Positions 1 through 9,891 of a DNA stretch of 64,000 nt are shown in pieces. Source of the DNA: Aquipuribacter sp051216895 (GTDB lineage Bacteria; Actinomycetota; Actinomycetes; Actinomycetales; JBBAYJ01); assembly GCF_051216895.1 (NCBI RefSeq), contig NZ_JBPKAO010000001.1, positions 310,001 to 374,000 on the forward strand, in the 5' to 3' direction. Position 1 is the first letter of the stretch. Every line of letters begins with the position of its first letter. The notes below the pieces were generated by a model. The model saw only the letters and a program-made list of their open reading frames with translations. It was not told where the DNA came from and ran no database searches. The position numbers were made by a program, and so were the translations under genes.

Positions 1-1851
1 GCCGCCGGCGAAGGTGGCCGCGACCTGGGCCATCGCCATCGGGCTGGCGAGCACGCGGCCCTGGCCGATGCTGGCGGCGGCCAGCTCGACGGCGGACTCC
101 TCGTCGGGGACGTCCCCGGTGGCCACGGTCGTCCCGGGCGACCACTCGCCGCCCAGGCCCACGGTCGCGGCGGCCGCCCCCAGGACACCGGGCTCGAGCC
201 GGTCGGACAGGCCGACGAAGGCCGTGTTGCAGGACCGGGCGAAGTCGGTGGCGAACGGCACGTCGCCGAGCTGGCTGTCCTCGACGTTGCTGAACGCGCG
301 CCCCTCCACCGTCGCGGTCTGCGGGCACGGCACCACCTCGTCGGGCGTGAGCCCGGTCCCCAGCAGGGCCAGCGTGCTGACCGTCTTGAAGGTCGACCCG
401 GGCGGGTAGGTGCCGGTCAGGGCCCGGTCGGTCCCGGTGGCCGGGGTGTTGGCGACCGCGAGGACGTCGCCGGTCGGGACGTCGATCGCGACGAGCGCGG
501 CGTTGCCGTTGCCCTCCGCGGCCGAGGCGAGGGCCTGGTCCGCAGCGGTCTGCACGGTCTCGTCCAGGGACAGCGCCAGGTCGGCCCCGGGCGTGGGCTC
601 GGCCGTGAACAGCCCGGTCGTCTGCTCGCCGACGACGGAGACCACGCTGAACCCTGCCTGCCCAGACAGGTGCTCGTCGTACCGGCGCTGCAGCCCGGAC
701 AGACCGACGACGTCGCCGGCCAGGACCCGCCCGTCCGAGGCCTCGACGATCTCGGCCGTGGCCTGACCGCTTCGGCCCAGGGTGGGGCGGGCGAACTCGG
801 TGGTCGGGGCCAGGGGGAGGGTGCCCTCGCGGAACACGACGCCCTCCTGCGCGCGGACCTCGTCGCGGACGGGGTCGTAGTCCTCCCGGCGCAGCGTGAT
901 CACGGGGACGAAGTCGTCCGGGCCCGCGGCCTGCACCCGCTCGGCGAGCCCGGCGCCGTCGACGCCCGGGACGTCCGAGAGGGCGGCGCCGTCGACGCCC
1001 AGAACGTCCGAGAGGGCGGCGGTGACGGTGCCCAGGACGTCCGAGAGGGCGGCGCCGTCGACGCCCAGGACGTCCGAGAGGGCGGCGGTGACGGTGCCCA
1101 GGTCGCCCACGCGTGAGGGCTGGATGCCGATGTCGACCACGGCACGCTCCGCGACCAGCGGCTCGCCGTCGCGACCCAGGACGGTGCCGCGGGTCGCGGG
1201 CTCGCGCTCGGCGGCCAGCACGGCGTCCTCCGTCAGGCCCGGGGCGACCGTCATCGCGGTGAAGGTGGTGCCCCACTCCCCGCCCGAGGTGTCGAAGGCG
1301 CCCCGGATGCTGTCGACGTCCTCGGTCGAGGTCTGCCGCGCCTCGACGGTGGTGTCGTAGGTCCAGCCGAACGGCCAGGTCACGGTGAGGGTGGCGCTGG
1401 CGGTACCACCGCTGCGGGTGACGTCGCCCACCGCCACGGACTCCGGCCAGACGGGGCGGGGCACGTCGGACTCCTCGGTCGGGGCCGCACCCTCGTCGGT
1501 GGCGGCGCCTTCGTCGGTGGTGGCGTCGTCGACCGGCTCGGAGGGCGCCGGGGAGGCCCCGGGAGAGGCCGCGACCGACGCCTCGCCCGTAGCGGCGTCG
1601 TCGGGGCTCTGCGCCCCGACGACGTCGGTCAGCCCGGTGGTCAGCGCCGTGTAGTCGACCTGGTCGCCCAGACCGACCAGGTCCTGCCCCTGCCAGGCGT
1701 CCGCCAGGTCCTGCACCGCCTGCTCGGCGGCGGCGTCGCGGTTGTCCTCCCGCTGCCCCGGGACGACGGCGACCGCGTAGGCCGCCACCGCCCCTCCCGC
1801 CAGGATCACGACCACGCCGACGACCCACCACACCCAGCCCCGAGACCCCAT
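1..1851 (-). CDS. Penicillin-binding protein (transpeptidase), C-terminus cut by window edge
   Basis: Membrane-anchored peptidoglycan transpeptidase with an NTF2-like (MecA_N-type) N-terminal region. The ATG at 1851 is followed by one hydrophobic anchor segment (residues ~5-28), an Ala/Asp/Glu-rich linker, a dimerisation-like region and a transpeptidase domain. The SxxK motif is STFK with Ser486, and the SxN motif is SCN near residue 540. The KTG motif lies beyond base 1, so the gene is incomplete and has no stop here. The dimerisation region carries 11-residue tandem repeats (see 934-1098). It sits 35 bases downstream of pckG on the same strand. The class is clear. Which cell-wall process it serves (division, elongation or beta-lactam resistance) cannot be told. 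Confidence 0.88.
   Translation of the reverse strand, partial: MGSRGWVWWVVGVVVILAGGAVAAYAVAVVPGQREDNRDAAAEQAVQDLADAWQGQDLVGLGDQVDYTALTTGLTDVVGAQSPDDAATGEASVAASPGASPAPSEPVDDATTDEGAATDEGAAPTEESDVPRPVWPESVAVGDVTRSGGTASATLTVTWPFGWTYDTTVEARQTSTEDVDSIRGAFDTSGGEWGTTFTAMTVAPGLTEDAVLAAEREPATRGTVLGRDGEPLVAERAVVDIGIQPSRVGDLGTVTAALSDVLGVDGAALSDVLGTVTAALSDVLGVDGAALSDVPGVDGAGLAERVQAAGPDDFVPVITLRREDYDPVRDEVRAQEGVVFREGTLPLAPTTEFARPTLGRSGQATAEIVEASDGRVLAGDVVGLSGLQRRYDEHLSGQAGFSVVSVVGEQTTGLFTAEPTPGADLALSLDETVQTAADQALASAAEGNGNAALVAIDVPTGDVLAVANTPATGTDRALTGTYPPGSTFKTVSTLALLGTGLTPDEVVPCPQTATVEGRAFSNVEDSQLGDVPFATDFARSCNTAFVGLSDRLEPGVLGAAAATVGLGGEWSPGTTVATGDVPDEESAVELAAASIGQGRVLASPMAMAQVAATFAGG
934..1098 (-). repeat. 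33-bp tandem repeat inside the PBP gene (11-residue units)
   Basis: Five consecutive in-frame 33-base units. The first four (967-1098) are nearly identical and alternate two versions, GTVTAALSDVL and GVDGAALSDVL. The fifth is diverged (GVDGAGLAERV). The alternation implies duplication of a 66-base pair of units. It lies between the NTF2-like region and the transpeptidase domain. The frame is kept, so the protein is simply longer. Confidence 0.85.
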
Positions 1852-1886
1852 CACGCGGGCGATGCTGCCACGGGGCCGGGAGGGCG

Positions 1887-3764
<1,878 letters not shown>

Positions 3765-3967
3765 CGCTCTCGTCCTCCTGTTGGTGGTCCATGGCCGAGG
3801 GGTGGTGGCCGAGATGGCGACGCTAGGCCCGCCACGGGCGCGCAGCGGGCCGATGAGACGCCGGTCACGGTGAGTGAGATCACCCACCCGTCCCGACGAA
3901 TTGCCAGGTGAGAGCCGCGTCACCGCCCGCGCCGGGGGGATCGGGGCGACGGGTTGGGAGGAACTGG

Positions 3968-3997
3968 TTGACAGGTGAAGCAGGCGGGGTGTGTGCT
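3968..3997 (+). promoter_or_regulatory. Candidate sigma-70-type promoter of the aromatic operon
   Basis: A perfect -35 hexamer TTGACA (3968-3973) is followed after 18 bases by TGTGCT (3992-3997), a weak -10 match. It lies 56-85 bases before the start of the solute-binding protein, in the 288-base gap divergent to pckG. The -35 is convincing and the -10 is not. Confidence 0.5.
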
Positions 3998-4016
3998 GTT
4001 CTGCAGCCGCACACAC

Positions 4017-4031
4017 GTTCGCTCTGCGAAC
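4017..4031 (+). promoter_or_regulatory. Palindromic candidate operator (IclR type)
   Basis: Perfect inverted repeat GTTCGC-TCT-GCGAAC, 20 bases downstream of the putative -10 and 22 bases before the first gene of the operon. IclR-family regulators of aromatic pathways such as PobR and PcaU bind palindromes with a GTTCG core. The operon ends with an IclR gene (14246-15076), so this is a sensible target. No second copy was noticed in the window. Confidence 0.5.
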
Positions 4032-4052
4032 CGTTGCCAATGGAGGCAACCC

Positions 4053-5426
4053 ATGCGCTCGACCATCCCTGCATCCCCGTCCTCCCCCTCCGGCCCGCCG
4101 CGGCGCGCCGTCCTGCACGGGACCACGGCCGTGGCGGCCGTCGGCGCCCTGGGCCTGGCCGGCTGCGCCGACCAGCTGCGCAGCGACACCGGCTCCGACG
4201 CGGGGGCCTCCGCCGCCCCGGCCGCCTCCGGTGACGCCACCGCCGAGGCCCGCACCATCAAGATCGGCTACGTCACGCCGCAGACGGGGCCGCTGGCCCC
4301 GTTCGGCGAGGCCGACAGCTTCGTCATCGAGGCCCTGACGGCGTACTTCGCCGAGAACGGCATCACCACCGGCGCCGGCGTCAGCCAGGTCGAGATCATC
4401 GTCAAGGACACCCAGTCCGACTCCACCGTCGCCGGCGACGCCGCGGCCGACCTGATCCTCACCGACCAGGTCGACCTCGTCCTGGCCGGCTCCACGCCCG
4501 ACACCGTCAACCCCGTCGCCGACCAGTGCGAGGCCAACGGCGTGCCCTGCCTGAGCAGCCTGGCCCCGTGGCAGCCGTTCTTCTTCGGTCGCGGCGGCGA
4601 CCCCGAGGCGCCGTTCGCCTGGACCTACCACTTCTTCTGGGGGCTCGAGGACGTCATCGCCGTGTTCCTCGACATGTGGGACTCGGTCGAGACCAACAAG
4701 GTCGTCGGCGCGCTGTGGCCCAACGACCCCGACGGCAACGCCTGGGGCGACCCCGAGCTCGGGTTCCTCCCGCCGATCACCGAGCGCGGCTACACGCTGG
4801 TCGACCCCGGCTTCTACGCCAACGGCACGCAGGACTTCACGGCGCAGATCTCGCAGTTCAAGGAGGCCGGCGTCGAGATCCTCGTCGGCGTCCCGATCCC
4901 GCCCGACTTCACGACGTTCTGGAACCAGGCCGGCCAGCAGGACTTCACCCCGACCATGGCCACGGTCGGCAAGGCGCTGCTGTTCCCCAGCAGCATCACC
5001 GCGGTCGGCGACCGGGGCGACAACCTGTCCAGCGAGGTCTGGTGGAGCCCGTCGCACCCGTTCACGTCCAGCCTGACCGGTCAGACGTCGGCCGAGCTGG
5101 CCGAGGCCTGGACCGAGGCCACCGGCGCGCCCTGGACCCAGCCCATCGGCTTCGTGCACGCGCTGTTCGAGGTCGCCGTGGCCGCGTTCGCCCAGACGTC
5201 CGGCCCCGACGACAAGCAGGGCCTGGTCGACGCGCTCGCCGCGCTGAACGTGGACACCGTCGTCGGCACCGTGGACTGGACGTCCGGCCCGGTGCCCAAC
5301 GTCGCGAAGACGCAGCTGGTCGGCGGGCAGTGGCGCACCGGTGGCAGCGACCCGGACCTGGTCATCGTGTCCAACGCCCAGGCCACCGACATCCCGACCG
5401 CCGGAGAGGTCGAGGAGCTGGCGTGA
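4053..5426 (+). CDS. ABC transporter substrate-binding lipoprotein, branched-chain amino acid/aromatic type
   Basis: Extracytoplasmic solute receptor of the LivJ/LivK fold (Peripla_BP_6), 457 aa. The N-terminus has a twin arginine (R17, R18), a hydrophobic stretch and a lipobox LAGC with Cys38, so it is probably Tat-exported and lipid-anchored. The mature part begins with TIKIGYVTPQTGPLAPFGE, typical of the family. I chose the ATG at 4053 because GGAGG sits 7 bases upstream and the signal peptide follows directly; an upstream in-frame ATG at 3975 has neither. Its stop overlaps the GTG of the next ATPase. In the company of hydroxyquinol-pathway enzymes the ligand is more likely a phenolic or aromatic acid than an amino acid (inference). 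Confidence 0.92.
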   Translation: MRSTIPASPSSPSGPPRRAVLHGTTAVAAVGALGLAGCADQLRSDTGSDAGASAAPAASGDATAEARTIKIGYVTPQTGPLAPFGEADSFVIEALTAYFAENGITTGAGVSQVEIIVKDTQSDSTVAGDAAADLILTDQVDLVLAGSTPDTVNPVADQCEANGVPCLSSLAPWQPFFFGRGGDPEAPFAWTYHFFWGLEDVIAVFLDMWDSVETNKVVGALWPNDPDGNAWGDPELGFLPPITERGYTLVDPGFYANGTQDFTAQISQFKEAGVEILVGVPIPPDFTTFWNQAGQQDFTPTMATVGKALLFPSSITAVGDRGDNLSSEVWWSPSHPFTSSLTGQTSAELAEAWTEATGAPWTQPIGFVHALFEVAVAAFAQTSGPDDKQGLVDALAALNVDTVVGTVDWTSGPVPNVAKTQLVGGQWRTGGSDPDLVIVSNAQATDIPTAGEVEELA

Positions 5427-6190
5427 GCGGACCGCTGCTGCAGGCGACCGGGCTGAGCGTCAGCTTCGGTCGCCTGCAGGTGCTCGACGGCGTCGACCTG
5501 CACGTCGCCGCCGGGGAGACCCTGGGCATCGTCGGTCCCAACGGGGCCGGCAAGTCCACCCTGCTCAACGTCGTTACCGGCGTGCTGCGCCCCGACGCCG
5601 GCACGGTCCGGCTCGACGGGCGTGACGTGACCCGGGACCCGGCGCACGTGCGCTGCCGGGACGGCATCGGCCGCAGCTACCAGGTGCCACGGCCGTTCGG
5701 GCAGATGACCGTGCTGGAGAACGTCCTGGTGTCGGCCACGTTCGGGGCGGGGCTGCGTCGTCGGGCCGCTCGCGGGGCGGCCGTGGAGGTGCTGGAGCAG
5801 CTGGACCTGCTGCACTGCGCCGACACCCCCGCCGGCGCGCTGCCGTTGCTGGACCGCAAGCGGCTGGAGCTGGCGCGGGCGATGGCGAGCCGACCGCGGC
5901 TGGTGCTGCTGGACGAGATCGCGGGTGGCCTGACCGAGCAGGAGGTGCCCGAGCTGGTGGCCACCGTCGACGGCCTCAAGCGCACCGGCGTGGCCATCGT
6001 CTGGATCGAGCACGTCGTCCACGCCCTGCTGGCCGTCGCCGACCGGCTGATGTGCCTGACCTACGGCCACGTCCTGGCCGAGGGCGACCCGCGCGAGGTG
6101 ATGGCCTCGCCCGAGGTCCGGCGCACGTACCTGGGCACCGCCCCGGACGACCCCGTGACGATCGAGGCAGCGACGGGGACCGACGGATGA
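5423..6190 (+). CDS. livG: ABC transporter ATP-binding protein, LivG-like
   Basis: One of two nucleotide-binding subunits of the branched-chain-type importer, 255 aa. It shows Walker A GPNGAGKST, a Q-loop region GIGRSYQVPRPF and Walker B with the D-loop (LVLLDEIAGGL). The signature segment before Walker B is degenerate: LLDRKRLELARAMA stands where a canonical LSGGQ-type motif is expected (LivG family members often have LxYGxQR). The GTG start at 5423 overlaps the TGA of the binding protein, and its own stop overlaps the next ATG (ATGA). It acts at the inner face of the membrane with LivF, LivH and LivM. The odd signature does not by itself mean inactivity, because the partner ATPase supplies a normal one. 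Confidence 0.9.
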   Translation: MSGPLLQATGLSVSFGRLQVLDGVDLHVAAGETLGIVGPNGAGKSTLLNVVTGVLRPDAGTVRLDGRDVTRDPAHVRCRDGIGRSYQVPRPFGQMTVLENVLVSATFGAGLRRRAARGAAVEVLEQLDLLHCADTPAGALPLLDRKRLELARAMASRPRLVLLDEIAGGLTEQEVPELVATVDGLKRTGVAIVWIEHVVHALLAVADRLMCLTYGHVLAEGDPREVMASPEVRRTYLGTAPDDPVTIEAATGTDG

Positions 6191-6894
6191 CCGCCCTGCT
6201 GGAGGTCACCGACCTCGAGGTCCGCCACGGTGACCTGCGCGCGGTCCAGGGTGTCTCGCTGCGCGTGGCCGAGGGTGACGTCCTCGCGGTCATCGGCGCC
6301 AACGGGGCCGGCAAGTCCACCCTGCTCAGCGCCATCACCGGGCTGCTGCGGCCCAGCGCCGGGCACGTCCGCCTCGCCGGTGACGACGTCACGCGGGTCC
6401 GCCCGCACAAGCGGGTCCGGATGGGCATCTCGATGGTGCCGGAGGGGCGTCGGCTGTTCGGCAGCCTGACGGTGGAGGAGAACCTGCAGGTGGGGGCCAG
6501 CGCCAAGCGCCCCGGGCCGTGGGACCTCCGGTCGGTCTACGAGCTGTTCCCGCTGGTGGCCGAGCGCCGTGCCCGTCGGGCCGGGGCGATGTCCGGCGGG
6601 GAGCAGCAGGCCACCGCCATCGGCCGGGCCCTGATGAGCAACCCGCGCCTGCTGCTGCTGGACGAGGTGTCGCTCGGCCTGGCCCCGGTCGTGGTCAAGC
6701 AGCTGTACGCCGCGCTGCCCGCGATCACCGGCAAGGGCACCACCGTGCTGCTCGTCGAGCAGGACGTCCGGCAGGCCTTCGCCGTCGCCGACCACGTGCA
6801 CTGCATGCTCGAGGGGCGCACGTCGCTCGAGGGCACCAGCAGCGGGGTCTCGATGGAGCAGGTCTCCGCCGCCTACTTCGGGGTGAGGGCATGA
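6187..6894 (+). CDS. livF: ABC transporter ATP-binding protein, LivF-like
   Basis: Second ATPase of the importer, 235 aa. Walker A is GANGAGKST, the signature is MSGGEQQ, Walker B is LLLLDEVSLGLAP and the switch His lies in the following VLLVEQDV segment. PEGRRLFGSLTVEENL, characteristic of LivF, is present. Start ATG 6187 overlaps the LivG stop and its stop overlaps the LivH start, so translation is coupled. Unlike LivG in this operon it keeps a canonical signature motif. Confidence 0.93.
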   Translation: MTALLEVTDLEVRHGDLRAVQGVSLRVAEGDVLAVIGANGAGKSTLLSAITGLLRPSAGHVRLAGDDVTRVRPHKRVRMGISMVPEGRRLFGSLTVEENLQVGASAKRPGPWDLRSVYELFPLVAERRARRAGAMSGGEQQATAIGRALMSNPRLLLLDEVSLGLAPVVVKQLYAALPAITGKGTTVLLVEQDVRQAFAVADHVHCMLEGRTSLEGTSSGVSMEQVSAAYFGVRA

Positions 6895-7757
6895 CGCTGC
6901 TCAACGCGGTCGTGCAGGGGCTGCTGCTCGGCGGGCTGTACGCGCTGTTCGCGACCGGGCTGTCGCTGATGTTCGGGGTGATGCGCCTGGTCAACCTGGC
7001 CCACGGCGAGGTCGCCGTGCTCGGTGCGTTCGGGTCGCTCGTGCTCGGCACCGCCCTGGGGGTCCACCCGCTGCTGTCGCTGCTGGTCGTCGTCCCGGCC
7101 TCCGCGGCCCTGGGGTACCTCACCCAGCGGGTGGTGCTGGACCGGACGGTCGGGCCGAGCCCGCTGCCGTCGCTGCTGGTGACCTTCGGGCTGTCGATCG
7201 TGGTGCAGAACCTGCTGCTGGCCACCTTCACCGCCGACCAGCGCCGCCTCGACGTCGGCGCGCTGACCACGGCCAGCTTCCGGGCCGGGGGCCTGTCCGT
7301 CGGGTACCTGCCGCTGGCCGTGTTCACCCTCGCCGTGGCCCTGCTGGCCGGGCTGTCGCTGTTCCTGGCGCGCACCAGCCTGGGCCGCATCATCCGCGCC
7401 ACCAGCGACGACCCGCAGGCCGTGCGGCTCATGGGCGTCGACGCCAAGCACGTCTACGGCGTGGCCGCCGCCATCGCGTTCGCCACGGTGGCGCTCGCGG
7501 GGGTGGTCAACGGCATCCAGACCACCTTCACCCCGCTGAGCGGGCCGCTGCTGCTCATCATCGCGTTCGAGGCCGTCATCATCGGCGGGCTCGGCAACGT
7601 CTGGGGCACCCTGCTCGGCGGCGTCGTGCTGGGGGTCGCGCAGACCGTCGGGGCCTGGATCGACCCGGCGCAGCAGATCCTCGCCGGGCACCTGGTGTTC
7701 CTGCTCGTCCTGGCGCTACGACCGCAGGGCCTGCTGCCGAAGGTGGCCGCGACATGA
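6891..7757 (+). CDS. livH: Branched-chain-type ABC transporter permease, LivH-like
   Basis: Integral membrane permease of 288 aa with about eight hydrophobic segments. The N-terminus AVVQGLLLGGLYALFATGLSL and the following MRLVNLAHGE are hallmarks of LivH. A conserved cytoplasmic loop (residues ~180-200, containing ATSDDPQAVRLMGVD) is the expected ATPase coupling region. It overlaps its neighbours on both sides by ATGA. It should form a channel heterodimer with the next gene product. Confidence 0.93.
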   Translation: MTLLNAVVQGLLLGGLYALFATGLSLMFGVMRLVNLAHGEVAVLGAFGSLVLGTALGVHPLLSLLVVVPASAALGYLTQRVVLDRTVGPSPLPSLLVTFGLSIVVQNLLLATFTADQRRLDVGALTTASFRAGGLSVGYLPLAVFTLAVALLAGLSLFLARTSLGRIIRATSDDPQAVRLMGVDAKHVYGVAAAIAFATVALAGVVNGIQTTFTPLSGPLLLIIAFEAVIIGGLGNVWGTLLGGVVLGVAQTVGAWIDPAQQILAGHLVFLLVLALRPQGLLPKVAAT

Positions 7758-8806
7758 GCGCCCCCACCGCGCCCGACGCCCCGGCCGCAGCGACGCCGAC
7801 GCCGCGGGTGGTGCGCGGCGGCCGGACCTCGACCATCGGCACGGGTTCGCTGGTCGCCGTCGTCGTCGCCCTGGCGGTGCTGCCCTACCTGGTGACCTCC
7901 GCGACCCTCACGTCGCTGGTGACCCTGTTCGTGTACGTGGTCATCGCCGTCACCTGGAACCTGCTCGCCGGGTACGGCGGCATGGTGTCCGTCGGCCAGC
8001 AGGCCTACATCGGGCTCGGCGCCTACGGCCTGGTCGTGGCCTCCGACATCGTCGGCATCGACCCGTTCCTGGCCGTCCCGCTCGCCGCCGTCGTCGCCGG
8101 GCTGGTCTCGATCCCCGTCTCGTTCCTGGCCTTCCGCCTCGTCGGGGGCTACTTCGCCATCGGCACCTGGGTGATCGCCGAGGTGTTCCGGCTGGTCGTC
8201 GTCCAGTTCCGCGAGGTCGGCGCCGGGTCGGGCACGTCGCTGCGCTCGCTGGCCGGCACCGACGCCGGGCTCCGGATCGCGTTCACCTACTGGTGCGCCC
8301 TGATCGTCGTGGTCGCGGTCGTCGCGGGCACGGTCTGGCTCATCTCCTCGCGCCTCGGCATCGCGCTCACCGCCGTCCGTGACGACGCCACCGCCGCGGC
8401 CAGCAACGGCATCGACGTCACCCGGGTCAAGCGGGTCGTCTTCGTGGCCTCCGCCGCCGGGGCCGGGGCGGCGGGCGCGCTGCTGGCGCTGTCCAGCCTG
8501 CGGGTCCAGCCCGACAGCGTGTTCAGCGTGCAGTGGACGGCGTTCATGGTGTTCATGGTCGTCATCGGCGGGGTCGGCACCCTGGAGGGCCCGCTGGTGG
8601 GGGCCCTGGTGTTCTTCGCCCTGCAGGAGACCCTGTCCGACCTCGGGTCGGTGTACCTGGTGATCCTCGGGGTGATCGCGATCCTCGTCGTCCTGCTCGC
8701 CCCCCGCGGCGTCTGGGGCCTGCTCGACCCGCACCGCCGGCACGGGCTGTTCCCCGTCGGTCACCGGCTCGCCACCGCCGTCAGCACACGGAAGGCACGC
8801 GCATGA
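7754..8806 (+). CDS. livM: Branched-chain-type ABC transporter permease, LivM-like
   Basis: Second permease, 350 aa, with a polar N-terminal tail of about 35 residues before the first membrane segment. NLLAGYGGMVSVGQQAYIGLGAY and GGYFAIGTWVIAEVFRL are LivM-type signatures, and AVRDDATAAASNGID is the coupling loop. It ends in an Arg/Lys-rich tail. The stop overlaps the ATG of maleylacetate reductase (8803), so transport and catabolic genes are one translational unit. That is the best evidence that the transporter serves this pathway. Confidence 0.93.
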   Translation: MSAPTAPDAPAAATPTPRVVRGGRTSTIGTGSLVAVVVALAVLPYLVTSATLTSLVTLFVYVVIAVTWNLLAGYGGMVSVGQQAYIGLGAYGLVVASDIVGIDPFLAVPLAAVVAGLVSIPVSFLAFRLVGGYFAIGTWVIAEVFRLVVVQFREVGAGSGTSLRSLAGTDAGLRIAFTYWCALIVVVAVVAGTVWLISSRLGIALTAVRDDATAAASNGIDVTRVKRVVFVASAAGAGAAGALLALSSLRVQPDSVFSVQWTAFMVFMVVIGGVGTLEGPLVGALVFFALQETLSDLGSVYLVILGVIAILVVLLAPRGVWGLLDPHRRHGLFPVGHRLATAVSTRKARA

Positions 8807-9891
8807 CCTTCACGTACTCCTCGCTCCGGACCCGGGTCGTGTTCGGCCCCGGCGTCGCCCGCACCCGGCTGCTGGAGGAGGTCGACCGGCTCGGGGCCGT
8901 CCGCGTCCTCGTCGTCGCGGGCGAGGCGGAGGTGCCGCTGGCACGCGAGCTCGCCGCCCCGCTGGGCGAGCGGGTGGTGGGCTGGTTCGACGACGTCCGC
9001 CAGCACGTGCCGCTCGCCTGCGCCGAGGCCGCCCGGGCCATGGCCCGCGAGACCCAGGCAGACCTCGTCCTGTCGGTCGGCGGCGGGTCGACCACCGGTA
9101 CGGCCAAGGCCGTCGCCCTCACCGACTCCCTGCCCGTGCTGGCCGTGCCGACCACCTACGCCGGGTCGGAGATGACGAACGTCTGGGGCCTGACCCAGGA
9201 CGGCCGCAAGAGGACGGGCGTGGCCGACGTGGTCGCGCCGCGCACCGTCGTCTACGACCCCGAGCTGACCGTCGGTCTGCCCGCGGACCTCAGCGCCGCC
9301 AGCGGCATGAACGCCATGGCGCACTGCGTCGAGGCCGTCTGGGGGCCGGGGGCCAACCCCGTCACCGACCTGATGGCGCTCGAGGGGGTCACGGCGCTGC
9401 GCCGAGGTCTGCCCGCCGTGCTGGCCGACGGCCGCGACGTCGACGCCCGATCCGACGTGCTCTACGGCGCCTGGCTGTCCGGGACGGCGTTCGCCGCCGC
9501 CGGGTCCGGGTTGCACCACAAGACCTGCCACGTCCTCGGCGGCGCGTTCGACCTGCCGCACGCCGCGATGCACGCCGTCGTCCTGCCCCACGTCCTCGCC
9601 TTCCAGGTCCCGGCGCTGGGGGAGCGGGCCACCCGGCTGGGCCGGGCGCTGGGCGAGGAGACCGACCCGGTCGGTGCGCTGGCCCGCCTGGACGACGCGA
9701 TCGGCATCCCCGCCGGGCTGCGCGACGTCGGCCTGGCCGAGGGCGACCTGGACGAGGCGGTACGCCTGGTCGCCGACACGGTCGCCGACGGCGCGATACC
9801 CAACCCCCGACCCATCAGCCGCGCCGACGTGGACGCCCTGGTGCGTGCCGCGTGGGCCGGGCGCCCCGACCCCTCAGGAGCCCACGCATGA
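8803..9891 (+). CDS. Maleylacetate reductase
   Basis: Iron-type alcohol dehydrogenase family enzyme that reduces maleylacetate to 3-oxoadipate with NAD(P)H, the second step after hydroxyquinol cleavage. 362 aa. It shows the nucleotide-binding GGGSTTGTAKA, the VPTTYAGSEMT segment typical of maleylacetate reductases, and His-bearing motifs NAMAHCVEA and HHKTCHVLGG. Start ATG 8803 overlaps the LivM stop. The next start (9888) overlaps its TGA. The assignment is strengthened by the adjacent hydroxyquinol dioxygenase. Confidence 0.94.
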   Translation: MTFTYSSLRTRVVFGPGVARTRLLEEVDRLGAVRVLVVAGEAEVPLARELAAPLGERVVGWFDDVRQHVPLACAEAARAMARETQADLVLSVGGGSTTGTAKAVALTDSLPVLAVPTTYAGSEMTNVWGLTQDGRKRTGVADVVAPRTVVYDPELTVGLPADLSAASGMNAMAHCVEAVWGPGANPVTDLMALEGVTALRRGLPAVLADGRDVDARSDVLYGAWLSGTAFAAAGSGLHHKTCHVLGGAFDLPHAAMHAVVLPHVLAFQVPALGERATRLGRALGEETDPVGALARLDDAIGIPAGLRDVGLAEGDLDEAVRLVADTVADGAIPNPRPISRADVDALVRAAWAGRPDPSGAHA

